Origin: an uncultured Clostridia bacterium
GTDB taxonomy: Bacteria; Bacillota; Clostridia; Peptostreptococcales; Anaerovoracaceae
Length of the DNA: 64,000 nucleotides
Direction: 5' to 3'
NCBI GenBank assembly: GCA_937900415.1
Contig: CALCEY010000004.1
Span: forward strand, 69,421 to 133,420
This document shows positions 24,456 through 34,115 of the stretch, piece by piece (position 1 is the stretch's first letter; each line of letters begins with the position of its first letter). Made by a program: the position numbers and the translations under genes. Below the pieces are notes generated by a model. The model saw only the letters and a list, made by a program, of their open reading frames with translations. It made no database searches and was not told where the DNA came from.

Positions 24456-26450
24456 TTATCCCTTCTTTATGCCCGGCGCGCCGTTTTCAAGCCAATCTAT
24501 TATGGCAGTCTCATCTATTATGGAGATTCCCAGCTCCTTCGCCTTTTTATTCTTGGAAGAGCCGGACAATGTATCGTTATTTATGAGATAATCGGTCTTG
24601 CTGCTGACCGAACCTGCGACCTTACCTCCCGCCTTTTCGATTTCGGCTTTAAGAGCTTCTCTGTTTTCAAAATTCTTCAGGCTTCCTGTTATGACAAATG
24701 TAAGTCCCGAAAGAATATCGCTGCCCTCATCCTCGCTTTCATCCAGATTGACCGCAGCTAAAATATCGGAAATATTCTTCATATTTTTTTCGTCTGCAAA
24801 ATAACGGATAAAACTCTCCGCCATCACATCTCCTATTCCGTCTATTGCTGTCAGCTCGTCAAACTCAAGAGATTGTATCTTCGACCACTTATTACGGCAA
24901 TGTTTTGCAATCAGCCGTGCATTGGCCTTTCCTATACCCGGAATTCCAAGACTGTATAAAAGCCTGTCAGGCGTGGTGTTTTTTGCCTTTTCTACGGATT
25001 TTTTCAGATTTTCAAAAGATTTTTTTCCGAATCCCTCCATGTTTACAAATTCATCTCTGAATTTCTCTACGTCAAACAAGTCTGCCGGCTCCTTTATCAA
25101 ACCTCTGGCGATAAGCTTTTCCAAAGACATTTCCGAAAGCCCCTCTATATTCATGGCGTCTCTTGACACGAACAGCGTAAAGCTCTTTATTTGCTTGGCC
25201 TGGCAATCGGGATTAGGGCACACGAGAGTTTCCACGCCGTTTTCGTTATCTATGAAAGTCCTGCTGCCGCATACAGGACAAATCTCAGGAATCTCAATAT
25301 CATCGCTTTTAGTAAAATTTTCCCGTATCTGCGGGATTATCATGTTGGCCTTGTAAACGCTTATCCTGTCGCCTATACCAAGCTGAAGCTCACGCATTAC
25401 GCTCACATTGTGGACAGAAGCTCTGCTCACCGTGGTTCCCTCAAGCTCTACCGGATCAAATACTGCTATAGGATTTATCAGCCCCGTTCTCGAAGCGCTC
25501 CACTCTATCTCTTTTAAAACAGTATCCTTAAGCTCGTCTTTCCACTTGAAAGCTATCGAATCTCTCGGAAACTTCGACGTCACCCCCAGCGACCGTCCGT
25601 ATTCAATATCGTCATAAGCCAAAACCAGTCCGTCTGATGGGATCGGATTTTTATCAATCGCCTTTTCAAAGGAAAGCAATTTTCTTTTAATATCCTCCGC
25701 CCCAACATGCCTGTATTCCACAACCTGAAAGCCTCTGTCTTCCAGCCACCTCAGCTGCTCTGTCCTTGCGGCGAAAGACTCGCCTTCTGCCAACACAAGA
25801 CTGAAAGCATAAAATCTCACCCTTCTCTGTGCCGTTATACGGTTATTGAGCTGACGGACAGATCCGGAGCAGAGATTTCTCGGATTCTTGTATTTGGAAC
25901 TTTCATCGGAAATATTCCTATTTATCTTCTCAAAATCATCATATGAAATGACAGCTTCGCCTCTCAGTACCAGCTCGCCTTTAAAATCTATGGAAAGCGG
26001 CAGGTTTATGAAAGTCTTTGCATTATTGGTCACAACCTCTCCCACCAGTCCGTTGCCTCTGGTAACAGCCTTATACAGCTTTCCGCCGCGATAAGTCAGA
26101 ACTATGGTAAGACCGTCTAATTTCCATGACAATACGCCCTTCTGATTTCCAAGCCAAAAAATCAATTGATCCGGGTCCTTGGTTTTATCAAGGGAAAGCA
26201 TCTTTTCAGGATGTGCCTCCTTTGTCAAATCCGAAAGAACTTCATAACCCACATTGACAGTCGGACTGGACGCCATGACTGTGCCGGTTTCCTTTTCAAG
26301 CGCTGAAAGCTCATCGTAAAGCTCATCATACTGCTGATTCGTCATTATCTCCCGGCTCTCCTGATAATATGCCCTGGAAGCTTCGTTAAGCGTAACAACC
26401 AGCTCTCTCATCCTGTTCATTTTTTCTTCTGAAATGCTTTTTTCAGCCAT
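24456..26450 (-). CDS. ligA: NAD-dependent DNA ligase
   Basis: Seals nicks in DNA using NAD+. 664 residues from the ATG at 26450, preceded by TTGGAGA; the longer frame would use that TTG. Visible: adenylation motif SWKLDGL with the catalytic lysine, NRNI and the nucleotidyl-transfer motifs, OB domain, zinc finger CPVCGS...CPNPDC, helix-hairpin-helix repeats (IPGIGKANARLIA, IDGIGDVMAESF) and a C-terminal BRCT domain (about 590-660). It follows pcrA by 27 bp. Confidence 0.97.
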   Translation of the reverse strand: MAEKSISEEKMNRMRELVVTLNEASRAYYQESREIMTNQQYDELYDELSALEKETGTVMASSPTVNVGYEVLSDLTKEAHPEKMLSLDKTKDPDQLIFWLGNQKGVLSWKLDGLTIVLTYRGGKLYKAVTRGNGLVGEVVTNNAKTFINLPLSIDFKGELVLRGEAVISYDDFEKINRNISDESSKYKNPRNLCSGSVRQLNNRITAQRRVRFYAFSLVLAEGESFAARTEQLRWLEDRGFQVVEYRHVGAEDIKRKLLSFEKAIDKNPIPSDGLVLAYDDIEYGRSLGVTSKFPRDSIAFKWKDELKDTVLKEIEWSASRTGLINPIAVFDPVELEGTTVSRASVHNVSVMRELQLGIGDRISVYKANMIIPQIRENFTKSDDIEIPEICPVCGSRTFIDNENGVETLVCPNPDCQAKQIKSFTLFVSRDAMNIEGLSEMSLEKLIARGLIKEPADLFDVEKFRDEFVNMEGFGKKSFENLKKSVEKAKNTTPDRLLYSLGIPGIGKANARLIAKHCRNKWSKIQSLEFDELTAIDGIGDVMAESFIRYFADEKNMKNISDILAAVNLDESEDEGSDILSGLTFVITGSLKNFENREALKAEIEKAGGKVAGSVSSKTDYLINNDTLSGSSKNKKAKELGISIIDETAIIDWLENGAPGIKKG

Positions 26451-26477
26451 AACGTCTGTCTCCAAAATGTAAAATCA

Positions 26478-28727
26478 TCAAATTTTTTTAAGATGGGCAA
26501 TACCTTTTGCCAGTTTTTTTCTTCCCGCGTCGTCAAACATTACAGTCACTGTTTTAGAGTCGCTTTCAATTACAAGACCGTGGCCGAACTTGCTGTGCTC
26601 AACATTGTCACCCGCATTAAAGTTATCGTCACCATAGCCTGCATTCTCTTTTGCCATTCGTTTGGCGTGCTGCAAAGGATCGTAAGTCTTATCCGCGGTA
26701 TTGCCGTAAGGCTTATATGCAGGCGACGCAAAACCGTCCATGCTGCCAGTGTTTACACCGAGACCTCCTGCAGAGCTTCGATTGGGTACATATACCATAT
26801 CGCCGTTCCTGTCCAGAAGGGAAGGATCCAACTCCCGCATAAAAACTGATTCTCTTGTAAATGAACCGCTTCCGTATAAAACTCTGTATTCTGCGCTTGT
26901 AAGGAATAATCTTTCTTTCGCTCTCGTCATTCCGACATAGCAAAGCCGCCTTTCTTCCTCCATTTTTTCTTCTGAATCTATTGAACGGTGTCCCGGAAAC
27001 AATCCGTCTTCCATGCCTGGCATGAACACCACCGGAAATTCAAGTCCTTTGGCACTGTGCAACGTCATCAGAGTAACCTTGCCTGATTCCGATTCATACT
27101 TATCTGCGTCGCCGTCGGTAGCCACCTTTTCCAAAAATTCCTGCAAAGTAGCCTCTTCTCCTGACGCTTTCTTTTCACTTTCAAAATCGAATATAAATGA
27201 TTTAAAATCCAGCAAGTTTTCTATGCGGCCCTCGGCTTCCTGTGTATGCTGTTCTTCCAGGGCTTTCATGTATCCCGTTCTCACCAGCAAGTTGTCATAT
27301 ATATCAGATACAGTCATGTTGGCCTGTTCTTCTGCACATAAACTTATCACTTCCGACATCTGTTTTACGGAAGCTCTTGCTTTCGCCGGCAGGCCTTCTA
27401 TGACTTCATCATCCGAAATAACTTCAAACAGAGATTCTCCTCTGACATTAGCTATCGCTCTGAGCTTTTCCACTGTCTTTTCGCCTATTCCCCGCTTCGG
27501 CTCGTTTATAACACGCATAAATGCCATTTCATCTTTAGGATTAGCTACAAGCCTCATGTATGAAATCATGTCCTTTGTTTCTTTACGCTCATAGAAGCTG
27601 AAGCCTGACAATATCTGATACGGCATCATCGCCCGTCTAAGGGCGTCTTCAAACAATCGTGACTGCGCATTGGTTCTGTAAAGTATCGCAAAATCGTCAT
27701 AGTTTCTGGAAGGCCCCTCCAAAAGCTGTATCTCTCGGATGATATATGAAGCTTCCTCTTTATCGTTTGATAGCCTTGAATATACTATTTTATGTCCGGC
27801 TTCCTGCTCAGTCCACAGTTTCTTGGATTTACGTCCTCTGTTATTTCTTATTACTGAATGAGCGGCTGCAAGAATATTTCCGCTTGAACGATAATTCTGC
27901 TCTAATTTTATGACTTTAGCATTGGGAAAATCCTTTTCAAAATCCAGTATGTTCCTTATATCCGCCCCTCTCCACTCATATATGCACTGGTCGTCGTCTC
28001 CGACTACGCACAAGTTCTGATGTTCCTGAGCCATAAGCTTTACTATCTGATACTGGATATGATTCGTATCCTGATATTCATCTACCATTATATATGAAAA
28101 ACGGCGGCGGTATCCTGCAATGATGTCTTCGTTGTCACGCAAAACGTGATAAGCGTTTCGCAAAAGGTCGTCGAAGTCCATTGCATTATTCTTTTTCAGC
28201 TGCCGCTGGTACTCTTTATATATCTTGTATATGGTCTTACTCTTTAGGTTTTCCCCTTCTCGCTCTATGTATTCGTCCGGACCCCTGTCGGCTTCTTTTT
28301 CTTTGCTTATAATTGCGGACACGTACTGAACAGGGTATATCTTCGTATCCGCGTTCAGCTCCTTGAGGATGTTTTTCAGGAGCGCTTTCTGGTCTACCGT
28401 ATCGTATACGACGAAGTTTTTTTCATACCCTGCCGCCTCAAAATTTTCTCTGAGTATCCTAAGGCTCATGGAATGAAAGGTCATTATCCACATACCCGGA
28501 CAGCTTCCAACCAGTTTTTCAACTCTCTGGCGCATCTCTCCGGCCGCCTTGTTGGTAAATGTAACCGCAAGAATCTGATAAGGGCTGACTCCCTGCTCTA
28601 TCAGATAGGCGATTCTTTGAGTCATAGTCGCCGTTTTGCCGCTTCCGGCTCCCGCTAAAATAAGCAGCGGTCCTTCCGTATGAAGCGCCGCCTCTCTTTG
28701 CTGCTTGTTCAAACTTTGTAAATCCAT
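26478..28727 (-). CDS. pcrA: ATP-dependent DNA helicase PcrA/UvrD
   Basis: Superfamily 1A 3'-5' helicase for repair and removal of RecA or stalled RNA polymerase. 749 residues with the N-terminal Q-motif (LNKQQREAA), Walker A GAGSGKTATM, motif II VDEYQDTN, motif III GDDDQCIYEWRGA, motif IV QNYRSS and motif VI VGMTRAKE. The C terminus has the Tudor-like DNVEHSKFGHG element typical of PcrA. It follows a small membrane-protein gene by 8 bp and precedes ligA, the usual pcrA-ligA pair. Confidence 0.97.
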   Translation of the reverse strand: MDLQSLNKQQREAALHTEGPLLILAGAGSGKTATMTQRIAYLIEQGVSPYQILAVTFTNKAAGEMRQRVEKLVGSCPGMWIMTFHSMSLRILRENFEAAGYEKNFVVYDTVDQKALLKNILKELNADTKIYPVQYVSAIISKEKEADRGPDEYIEREGENLKSKTIYKIYKEYQRQLKKNNAMDFDDLLRNAYHVLRDNEDIIAGYRRRFSYIMVDEYQDTNHIQYQIVKLMAQEHQNLCVVGDDDQCIYEWRGADIRNILDFEKDFPNAKVIKLEQNYRSSGNILAAAHSVIRNNRGRKSKKLWTEQEAGHKIVYSRLSNDKEEASYIIREIQLLEGPSRNYDDFAILYRTNAQSRLFEDALRRAMMPYQILSGFSFYERKETKDMISYMRLVANPKDEMAFMRVINEPKRGIGEKTVEKLRAIANVRGESLFEVISDDEVIEGLPAKARASVKQMSEVISLCAEEQANMTVSDIYDNLLVRTGYMKALEEQHTQEAEGRIENLLDFKSFIFDFESEKKASGEEATLQEFLEKVATDGDADKYESESGKVTLMTLHSAKGLEFPVVFMPGMEDGLFPGHRSIDSEEKMEEERRLCYVGMTRAKERLFLTSAEYRVLYGSGSFTRESVFMRELDPSLLDRNGDMVYVPNRSSAGGLGVNTGSMDGFASPAYKPYGNTADKTYDPLQHAKRMAKENAGYGDDNFNAGDNVEHSKFGHGLVIESDSKTVTVMFDDAGRKKLAKGIAHLKKI

Positions 28728-28735
28728 AATCTCTT

Positions 28736-28993
28736 CTACTTTCCCTTTTTCTTCAAATAAATTGCATAAGCTATATCAAAGGCAAAGCCCCAGGCAAGAC
28801 CTGACACCATACAGAGAGCGACATATGCTGCCATATTTTCTCTCGACCATAAGAAGGACGAGCCCACGCAGCCGATGGTTACTGCTATGAGGCTGTATAT
28901 ACGGCCTTTCTTTTTGCGCTTTTCCACCCGTTCTTTTCTTTCCTGCTTTTTTGCCAGCTCCCTTGGCGTAAGTTTTTTCTTTTTTTTGCTCAT
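28736..28993 (-). CDS. Small basic two-helix membrane protein
   Basis: 85 residues. A highly basic N terminus (MSKKKKKLTPRELAKKQERK) is followed by two hydrophobic segments (IYSLIAVTIGCVGSSFLW; YVALCMVSGLAWGFAFDIAYAIYL) and a KKKGK tail, suggesting an N-in hairpin with a charged cytosolic arm. It lies 8 bp upstream of pcrA with a GGAAG-type ribosome site, so it is probably co-transcribed. No family recognised. Confidence 0.7.
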   Translation of the reverse strand: MSKKKKKLTPRELAKKQERKERVEKRKKKGRIYSLIAVTIGCVGSSFLWSRENMAAYVALCMVSGLAWGFAFDIAYAIYLKKKGK

Positions 28994-29009
28994 GAGCTTC
29001 CTCTTTCAG

Positions 29010-29054
29010 TAATTATTATGTCTGCGTATCTGTTTTCGGCAGACATAATAATTA
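29010..29054 (-). repeat. Perfect 16-bp inverted repeat in the leader of the pcrA operon
   Basis: TAATTATTATGTCTGC (29010-29025) and its exact complement (29039-29054) flank a 13-nt loop, ending 17 nt before the start of the small gene that heads pcrA-ligA. A TATAAT (minus strand, 29051-29056) overlaps the outer arm, with an ATGGCA 18 nt further upstream. It could be an operator at the start site or a 5' mRNA hairpin; there is no U-run for termination. Confidence 0.65.
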
Positions 29055-29168
29055 TATCACGGAGTCGCATATTTTGCCATACATTTGTCCTTGCGGCGGA
29101 GCTCAGTCTGTCCTTCGTCTACAGTCTGACTCGTACCCTCCTCCGTATAAAGTTGCCATCGCTCTTTT

Positions 29169-29996
29169 TTATAAATAATGGAAGAAATTATAAACGCTTA
29201 TTAGTATGATGCACGCCAAAACCCCTGTGAACAGTTTTTCAATCACCTCTGAACTTATTTTTGAATTTATTCTTCTGCCTATAATTCCCCCTGTAATTCC
29301 TCCTGCCGCCATGAGAACAACTTCCTGCAAGCTTACGTCCGGAATAGACGATGTGGCAATCGTATAGGACAGGCTGAATATTTGAGAAATAAATATTATA
29401 AACAAAGAGTTTTGTACTGCTGTTTTGGTTTCCATGGAGAAAAAGTAATAAAGAACCACTAAATCTATCGGTCCGCCGCCGATTCCCAAAAAGCTTGACA
29501 TACAGCCTAAAAGCACGCCGAAAATCAAAATTATCGCCATATTCTTCAGCCTCTTTGTTTTAATTTTTTTCTTGTTTTTAGTATAAATCAAAGTCCCCGC
29601 AGCTACTGCTCCGAGAATCACAGATTGGAAAGCCCCTATTCTGTCAGACAGCGAAAGCATTTCTTTTGCCGTTTCAAAAATCATCTTTCCTGCCAAGCCT
29701 CCCATAGCAGCGCCTATTGCGAGAGGGACAACGTTTTTCAAATCAATTTTACCGCTGCCGTCACAGCCCTCGGACAAGTTTTTATCTCTGCTTCGGGCAC
29801 TGTTTTTTTTGTTTCTGAAAACAGAATATGCTGTCATCATGAGCACTGTACAAGTTGATAAAAAACTGGCGCTGCTGACGTCTGTAAGCCCTGTTATATC
29901 CATTACCGGTTTTATTATAACTCCACCGCCGATTCCGCAAACAGCTCCTATTATCGACGCAGCCAGACCAATTAAAAAAATCGCTGTTAAGTACAT
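29169..29996 (-). CDS. TauE/SafE family (DUF81) anion exporter
   Basis: A 275-residue permease with about eight helices in two repeats. Each repeat starts with a glycine-rich signature: GAVCGIGGGVIIKP near the N terminus and SSFLGIGGGPIDL in the middle. Members export sulfite, sulfoacetate or other organosulfur anions; the substrate here is unknown. The ATG at 29996 is preferred to a longer frame because CGGAGG precedes it. It stands alone between the pcrA block and a GntR gene. Confidence 0.88.
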   Translation of the reverse strand: MYLTAIFLIGLAASIIGAVCGIGGGVIIKPVMDITGLTDVSSASFLSTCTVLMMTAYSVFRNKKNSARSRDKNLSEGCDGSGKIDLKNVVPLAIGAAMGGLAGKMIFETAKEMLSLSDRIGAFQSVILGAVAAGTLIYTKNKKKIKTKRLKNMAIILIFGVLLGCMSSFLGIGGGPIDLVVLYYFFSMETKTAVQNSLFIIFISQIFSLSYTIATSSIPDVSLQEVVLMAAGGITGGIIGRRINSKISSEVIEKLFTGVLACIILISVYNFFHYL

Positions 29997-30147
29997 TTCA
30001 GTCCTCCGAATACCGGGCAGCGTCAAACGCTTACCCTGACTAAAAATTTCCTTAACAGCAACTTTTCAATTCAAAATCAAAGGTTCTTCTATGTCCGAAC
30101 TCTATGAAAACAGCCTTGCCTTGCAGATTCATAAATGATACTGCATG

Positions 30148-30843
30148 CTATAAAGACAAAAAGTCTTTTACCGGCGTCTGGCTCTCTATATCAAATATAA
30201 GACGCTTCTTGGCGTGCTGTATGTGCTCTGCAATACATTCCTGTGCCGCTTGCACATTTTTTTCTCTTATGAACTCAAGGATTCTTTTATGTCCTTCAAT
30301 TGAAGCCGGCGAATCCATAGGGTCATTACTGTCATATAAAAGTATATATACGTCTACCTTATTAAGCATTTCATTTATATATCTGCACAATACCTGATTT
30401 TCGCCCAGCTCTGCAATCTTTATATGAAAAGCTCGATTTATCATATCATACTCGTCATAATTGTTACTTTCATATGCTTTCTGTTCGCACTCTATACACT
30501 TCTCAAGCTGCAAAACTTTTTCCTCTGTGAGGCTTTCTATCAGCAGTGATACAGATAATTGTTCCATAGCTACTCTGACTACATATGTATTATCAATTTC
30601 TTCTATGCTGGGTTCTGTAACATAAGCTCCTTTCTTAGGTATTATATTTACGTACCCTTGAAATTCAAGTTGCTTAAGCGCAGCTCTTACAGGAGTTCTG
30701 CTCATTCCCAGTATTCTGCCTAATGCGGCTTCCGATAATTTTCTTCCTGGAAGTATATTCTTGTCTCTGATAGCATCTTTTATCTTTTGGTATGCAATGC
30801 TTTCGGCATTGCTGCCGTGTTCTTCGTCTGATTTGTAGCTCAT
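30148..30843 (-). CDS. GntR-family regulator, FadR/FCD subfamily
   Basis: 231 residues. The N-terminal winged helix (about 15-85) has the family block LSEAALGRILGMSRTPVRAA followed by LKQLEFQGYVNIIPKKGAYV. The all-helical C-terminal FCD domain (about 90-215) has metal/ligand-type residues including AFHIKIAELGEN. Members sense organic or amino acids. The NhaC/aminotransferase operon upstream on the same strand carries a suitable palindrome in its promoter, making it the best candidate target. Confidence 0.92.
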   Translation of the reverse strand: MSYKSDEEHGSNAESIAYQKIKDAIRDKNILPGRKLSEAALGRILGMSRTPVRAALKQLEFQGYVNIIPKKGAYVTEPSIEEIDNTYVVRVAMEQLSVSLLIESLTEEKVLQLEKCIECEQKAYESNNYDEYDMINRAFHIKIAELGENQVLCRYINEMLNKVDVYILLYDSNDPMDSPASIEGHKRILEFIREKNVQAAQECIAEHIQHAKKRLIFDIESQTPVKDFLSL

Positions 30844-30882
30844 CTATAACCTCGCCATATTATAATTTCTGTTTATTATATA

Positions 30883-30911
30883 ATAATATACGACATAAAA
30901 GATAAAGTCAA
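30883..30911 (-). promoter_or_regulatory. Sigma-A-type promoter of the GntR gene
   Basis: -35 TTGACT (30906-30911), 17-nt spacer, -10 TATTAT (30883-30888), about 40 nt before the GntR start. The adjoining AT-rich partial palindrome (30871-30890) could be an autoregulatory site, but it is not the TGGTATA type seen at 35384-35406. Confidence 0.65.
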
Positions 30912-30937
30912 TGAGCTAACCCATCCCTCGGATTCAT

Positions 30938-31492
30938 TCAGCGGATCCTCTCTCTTATCCTTTCGATAAAAGTCTCAGATGGCGTGAAGAAACAGTAATG
31001 TTTTTTTCCGTTTCGTTCATACATAAGCACAAAAGCTTTTTTCTTTCCCCTGTTTGTAAAAAGCTTTCTGTTAAGGAAATATGTTTTCTTTTTAAAGCAT
31101 TTAAATTTTCTTTCATCAAATGAGACAATTCCTCTTATTTCCTCGGGATAGATAATTGCCGCCAAATTACTTTTACTGCCGTACATTCGTTCTATCATAA
31201 CTGTTCCCGGCTTTAACATTATCGTTCCCATTCTGCGAGGAAGAATTCTCATCTCGGTTTCAATAATAAACGAATATTTATATCCGCAGATAAATCTCGT
31301 ATATACTCTGTAAGATAACGCTGTTATCAGGATATATGAAGCCAGAAGTATACCTTCCCCTACAAACGGCGGCATGTTAAGGCAGAATTCATAAATATAA
31401 GGTATGCTCAGCAATATCAAGACTGCCGCCACAAGACAAATACGATTGATATTTTTTTCTTCCTTTGCAGGCTCCAAATTTTCAGAATACAT
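30938..31492 (-). CDS. Two-helix membrane protein with a PH-like C-terminal region
   Basis: 184 residues. Two transmembrane segments (about 18-36 and 44-62), then a basic domain of alternating strands (YKYSFIIETEMRILPRRMGTI onward to CFFTPSETFIERIRERI) with the look of bacterial PH-type membrane-protein domains. No family certain. It lies between the terminator of the nhaC operon and the GntR promoter, so it may be transcribed on its own or by read-through. Confidence 0.65.
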   Translation of the reverse strand: MYSENLEPAKEEKNINRICLVAAVLILLSIPYIYEFCLNMPPFVGEGILLASYILITALSYRVYTRFICGYKYSFIIETEMRILPRRMGTIMLKPGTVMIERMYGSKSNLAAIIYPEEIRGIVSFDERKFKCFKKKTYFLNRKLFTNRGKKKAFVLMYERNGKKHYCFFTPSETFIERIRERIR

Positions 31493-31515
31493 AGCGCTAT
31501 TCTCCTTTTTTCAAA

Positions 31516-31544
31516 GACTGCCCGCCGAAAACGACCGGGCAGTC
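31516..31544 (-). terminator. Terminator after nhaC
   Basis: A perfect 9-bp GC-rich stem (GACTGCCCG 31516-31524, CGGGCAGTC 31536-31544) with an 11-nt loop, followed on the minus strand by TTTGAAAAAA. The U-run is short, so some read-through into the next gene is possible. Confidence 0.6.
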
Positions 31545-31570
31545 ATGATTTTCTTCAAAGCGAATCGCCT

Positions 31571-32992
31571 TTAATCTACCTGTTCGTATGTTTTGCTTGA
31601 ATATATTTCTCCCGTATGCCACATAAATTTACCTGCGAAGCCGCATACTATTTCAACTATAGGAAGAAGCCAGCAAAGGAATGCGAACGGAAAATATTGA
31701 TATGTTGAAACGCCCATCAGCCTTGTGCAGTTGATTCCTCCCTGGTTCCAAGGGATCAACGGTGCTACGACAGTTCCTCCGCCTTCAAGCGCTCTGGAAA
31801 GAACCTGCGGTAAAAGCTGTTTCTTCTTGTATTCTTCCACATACATCTTGCCCGGCAATACTATAGACATATATTGTTCACCTGTAAGAATATTCACTAA
31901 TATACATGACAAAACTGTTGTACACTGAAGTCTTCCATCAGTCTTGGTGGCGAAAGATATTTTCTCTATGAAAGATTTAAATACTCCGGCTTTTTCTAAA
32001 ATAACTCCAAACGCAACGCTTAATATACCTACTACGACAACCCAGAACATGTAAGTGGCTCCGCCTCTCTGAAGAAGACGATTCACCGCTTCGTTTCCAT
32101 AGTCAACCATAGGACCGTTATATAAAAAGCCCATCATGCTCATAAAGGTTTCTCCTTGTAAAGTGCAAGCGATTATTGAGCTTACCAGTATGTTTATCAA
32201 CAGGGATAACAATGCCGGTACTTTCATGAAATTAAGAACTAAAATTAAAACCGGAGGTATAACGCATATAATAGATATATTAAAATGTTCGGAAAGCAAA
32301 GCCAGCATTTCTTCAATTTCAGCGGATGTAGACGCTCCGCCGCCACTGCCGAAGCCGAGCACTGCAAAGATAATTATGCAGAGTATCGCAGTCGGAATGG
32401 TAGTATACATCATGCTTTTTATGTGTTCAAAGATGTTGGCTTCCGATACTGCCGGCGCCAAATTGGTAGTATCTGACATTGGGCTCATTTTGTCTCCGAA
32501 ATATGAACCTGAAACTATTGCGCCTCCTGTCATTGCAATATTTATTCCCATAACTTCGCCCATACCTACCAGCGCTATTCCTATAGTAGCTACTGTGGAT
32601 ATTGAGCTTCCTATCATTGTCGATACTATAGCGCACATAAGAAATGCCGTAACAAGGAAAAATTTAGGATTTATTAAATGAAGACCCCATGAAATTATTG
32701 AAGGAATGGTTCCGCAGGCCATCCATGTGGCTATCAAGCATCCTACAACAAGCAGAATTAGAGACGGGCTTGTCGCTATTCTTCCTGCTTCGGCAATTGC
32801 ATCCTCAAACAAATCCCATTTTGCGCCCTGTATCATCAAAACTGCTATGGCGACAAAGATTGATGCAAGCATAGCTATAATAAGATCTATCTTAAGTACC
32901 GATACACCTACCATTACTGCAACTACCATAAAAACGACCATTATTATCGCTCCGGGAACATTGCATTGTCTGAACTCTTTTTTTTCTTTCAT
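31571..32992 (-). CDS. Na+/H+ antiporter NhaC family protein
   Basis: 473 residues, about 11-12 transmembrane helices, with the NhaC-type blocks GSYFGDKMSPMSDTTNLAP (about 160-178) and VAPLIPWNQGG near the C terminus. Family members exchange H+ for Na+, and several act as amino or organic acid antiporters (for example malate/lactate). As it ends an operon with an aminotransferase and an ornithine-cyclodeaminase-like enzyme, it may move the substrate or product of that pathway. Confidence 0.92.
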   Translation of the reverse strand: MKEKKEFRQCNVPGAIIMVVFMVVAVMVGVSVLKIDLIIAMLASIFVAIAVLMIQGAKWDLFEDAIAEAGRIATSPSLILLVVGCLIATWMACGTIPSIISWGLHLINPKFFLVTAFLMCAIVSTMIGSSISTVATIGIALVGMGEVMGINIAMTGGAIVSGSYFGDKMSPMSDTTNLAPAVSEANIFEHIKSMMYTTIPTAILCIIIFAVLGFGSGGGASTSAEIEEMLALLSEHFNISIICVIPPVLILVLNFMKVPALLSLLINILVSSIIACTLQGETFMSMMGFLYNGPMVDYGNEAVNRLLQRGGATYMFWVVVVGILSVAFGVILEKAGVFKSFIEKISFATKTDGRLQCTTVLSCILVNILTGEQYMSIVLPGKMYVEEYKKKQLLPQVLSRALEGGGTVVAPLIPWNQGGINCTRLMGVSTYQYFPFAFLCWLLPIVEIVCGFAGKFMWHTGEIYSSKTYEQVD

Positions 32993-33067
32993 TTTTGCTC
33001 TCCTTTTTCAATATCGTTCACGTAAATAAATGCAAAATTCATCAGTAAGTGAATTCATCGTTATAGA

Positions 33068-33096
33068 TGCAGCGCCCTTGGAAGGAGGGCTCTGCA
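33068..33096 (-). other. Hairpin between the cyclodeaminase-like gene and nhaC
   Basis: An 11-bp stem with one mismatch (33068-33078 / 33086-33096) and a 7-nt loop lies just after the cyclodeaminase-like stop codon, in a 106-bp gap. There is no U-run. It may protect the 3' end of the upstream message or set the expression ratio within the operon. Confidence 0.5.
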
Positions 33097-33098
33097 AT

Positions 33099-34112
33099 TT
33101 AAATGTCAACAATTGTACCTATTTTCTTTTCTTCAGCGATATCAAGAACTTTTTTTGCTGTAACTAGATCCTGAATGGCTATACCTGTAGTGTCGTATAA
33201 AGTTATGTCTTCTTCTGAAGTTCTTCCTTGTTTTCGTCCTATAATAACTTCTCCGATTTCTCCCAGTATATTTTCTTCCGTTATCACATTCTTTTTAATG
33301 CCGGTTTCGATTTCGCCTACGTTGATACACTGCGCCACGTCATCGACATATATTTTCATCCTCGGCAGGATATTTTCATCAATCTCCTGCTTTCCGGAGA
33401 CGTCTGAGCCTACACAGCTGAAATGAGTGCCGGCTTTTACCCATTCATTCATAACGATAGGTGTTCTCGAAGGTGTCGCAGTAACTATGATGTCGCTTTC
33501 TCCAACTGTTTTTTCAAGATTACATACAGCCTTAAACTGAACTTTTGAAGCGTCTACATTTAGATCTTTCAAAAGTTTAACCGCATTTTCTGCCACTTCT
33601 ATCGCATTACTTTCACTAAGGCCGTCATAAATTGAAATTTTTTCAATATCAGGTCTGACGGTAAGCGCTGCTGCCATCTGAAACAAAGCTTGTTTCCCTG
33701 CGCCTATCATAGTCATTCTTGAAGCATCTTTCCTTGCCAGATATTTTATTCCCAATGCTCCGGCTGCTCCCGTTCTCAGGCATGTAATATATCCTGCATC
33801 CATTACTCCAAGAGGTACGCCGTTTTCAGCGTTATAAACGGTAAGAATACCAATCAGGTTAGGCAGACCCACTTTTATATTGTTAGAAAAATATGATACT
33901 GATTTCATTCCGAATATATTCAATCCACCTATATATCCGGATTTTATATCCATATCAGAAACACCGACTTCAAAATCATAAGTTACCAGCGGCCATACGC
34001 TGGTTTTCCCCTCAGCTTTAAGACGGTATACATCTTCAACAGCATCCACTGCATCTTTTATGGATACTATCGGCTTAATCTGTTCCTGACTTAAAATCCT
34101 GATATTAAACAT
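33099..34112 (-). CDS. Ornithine cyclodeaminase / mu-crystallin family protein
   Basis: 337 residues with the family's Rossmann motif MIGAGKQALFQMAAAL (about 137-152) and the substrate-side block VGSDVSGKQEID. Members include ornithine cyclodeaminase, alanine dehydrogenase, ketimine reductases and opine-type dehydrogenases, so the exact reaction is open. ATG at 34112, preceded by GGGAGG within the end of the aminotransferase; the genes are 3 bp apart and surely coupled. With an aminotransferase partner, reduction of a cyclic imine or a 2-oxo acid/amine adduct is plausible. Confidence 0.88.
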   Translation of the reverse strand: MFNIRILSQEQIKPIVSIKDAVDAVEDVYRLKAEGKTSVWPLVTYDFEVGVSDMDIKSGYIGGLNIFGMKSVSYFSNNIKVGLPNLIGILTVYNAENGVPLGVMDAGYITCLRTGAAGALGIKYLARKDASRMTMIGAGKQALFQMAAALTVRPDIEKISIYDGLSESNAIEVAENAVKLLKDLNVDASKVQFKAVCNLEKTVGESDIIVTATPSRTPIVMNEWVKAGTHFSCVGSDVSGKQEIDENILPRMKIYVDDVAQCINVGEIETGIKKNVITEENILGEIGEVIIGRKQGRTSEEDITLYDTTGIAIQDLVTAKKVLDIAEEKKIGTIVDI

Positions 34113-34115
34113 CAC

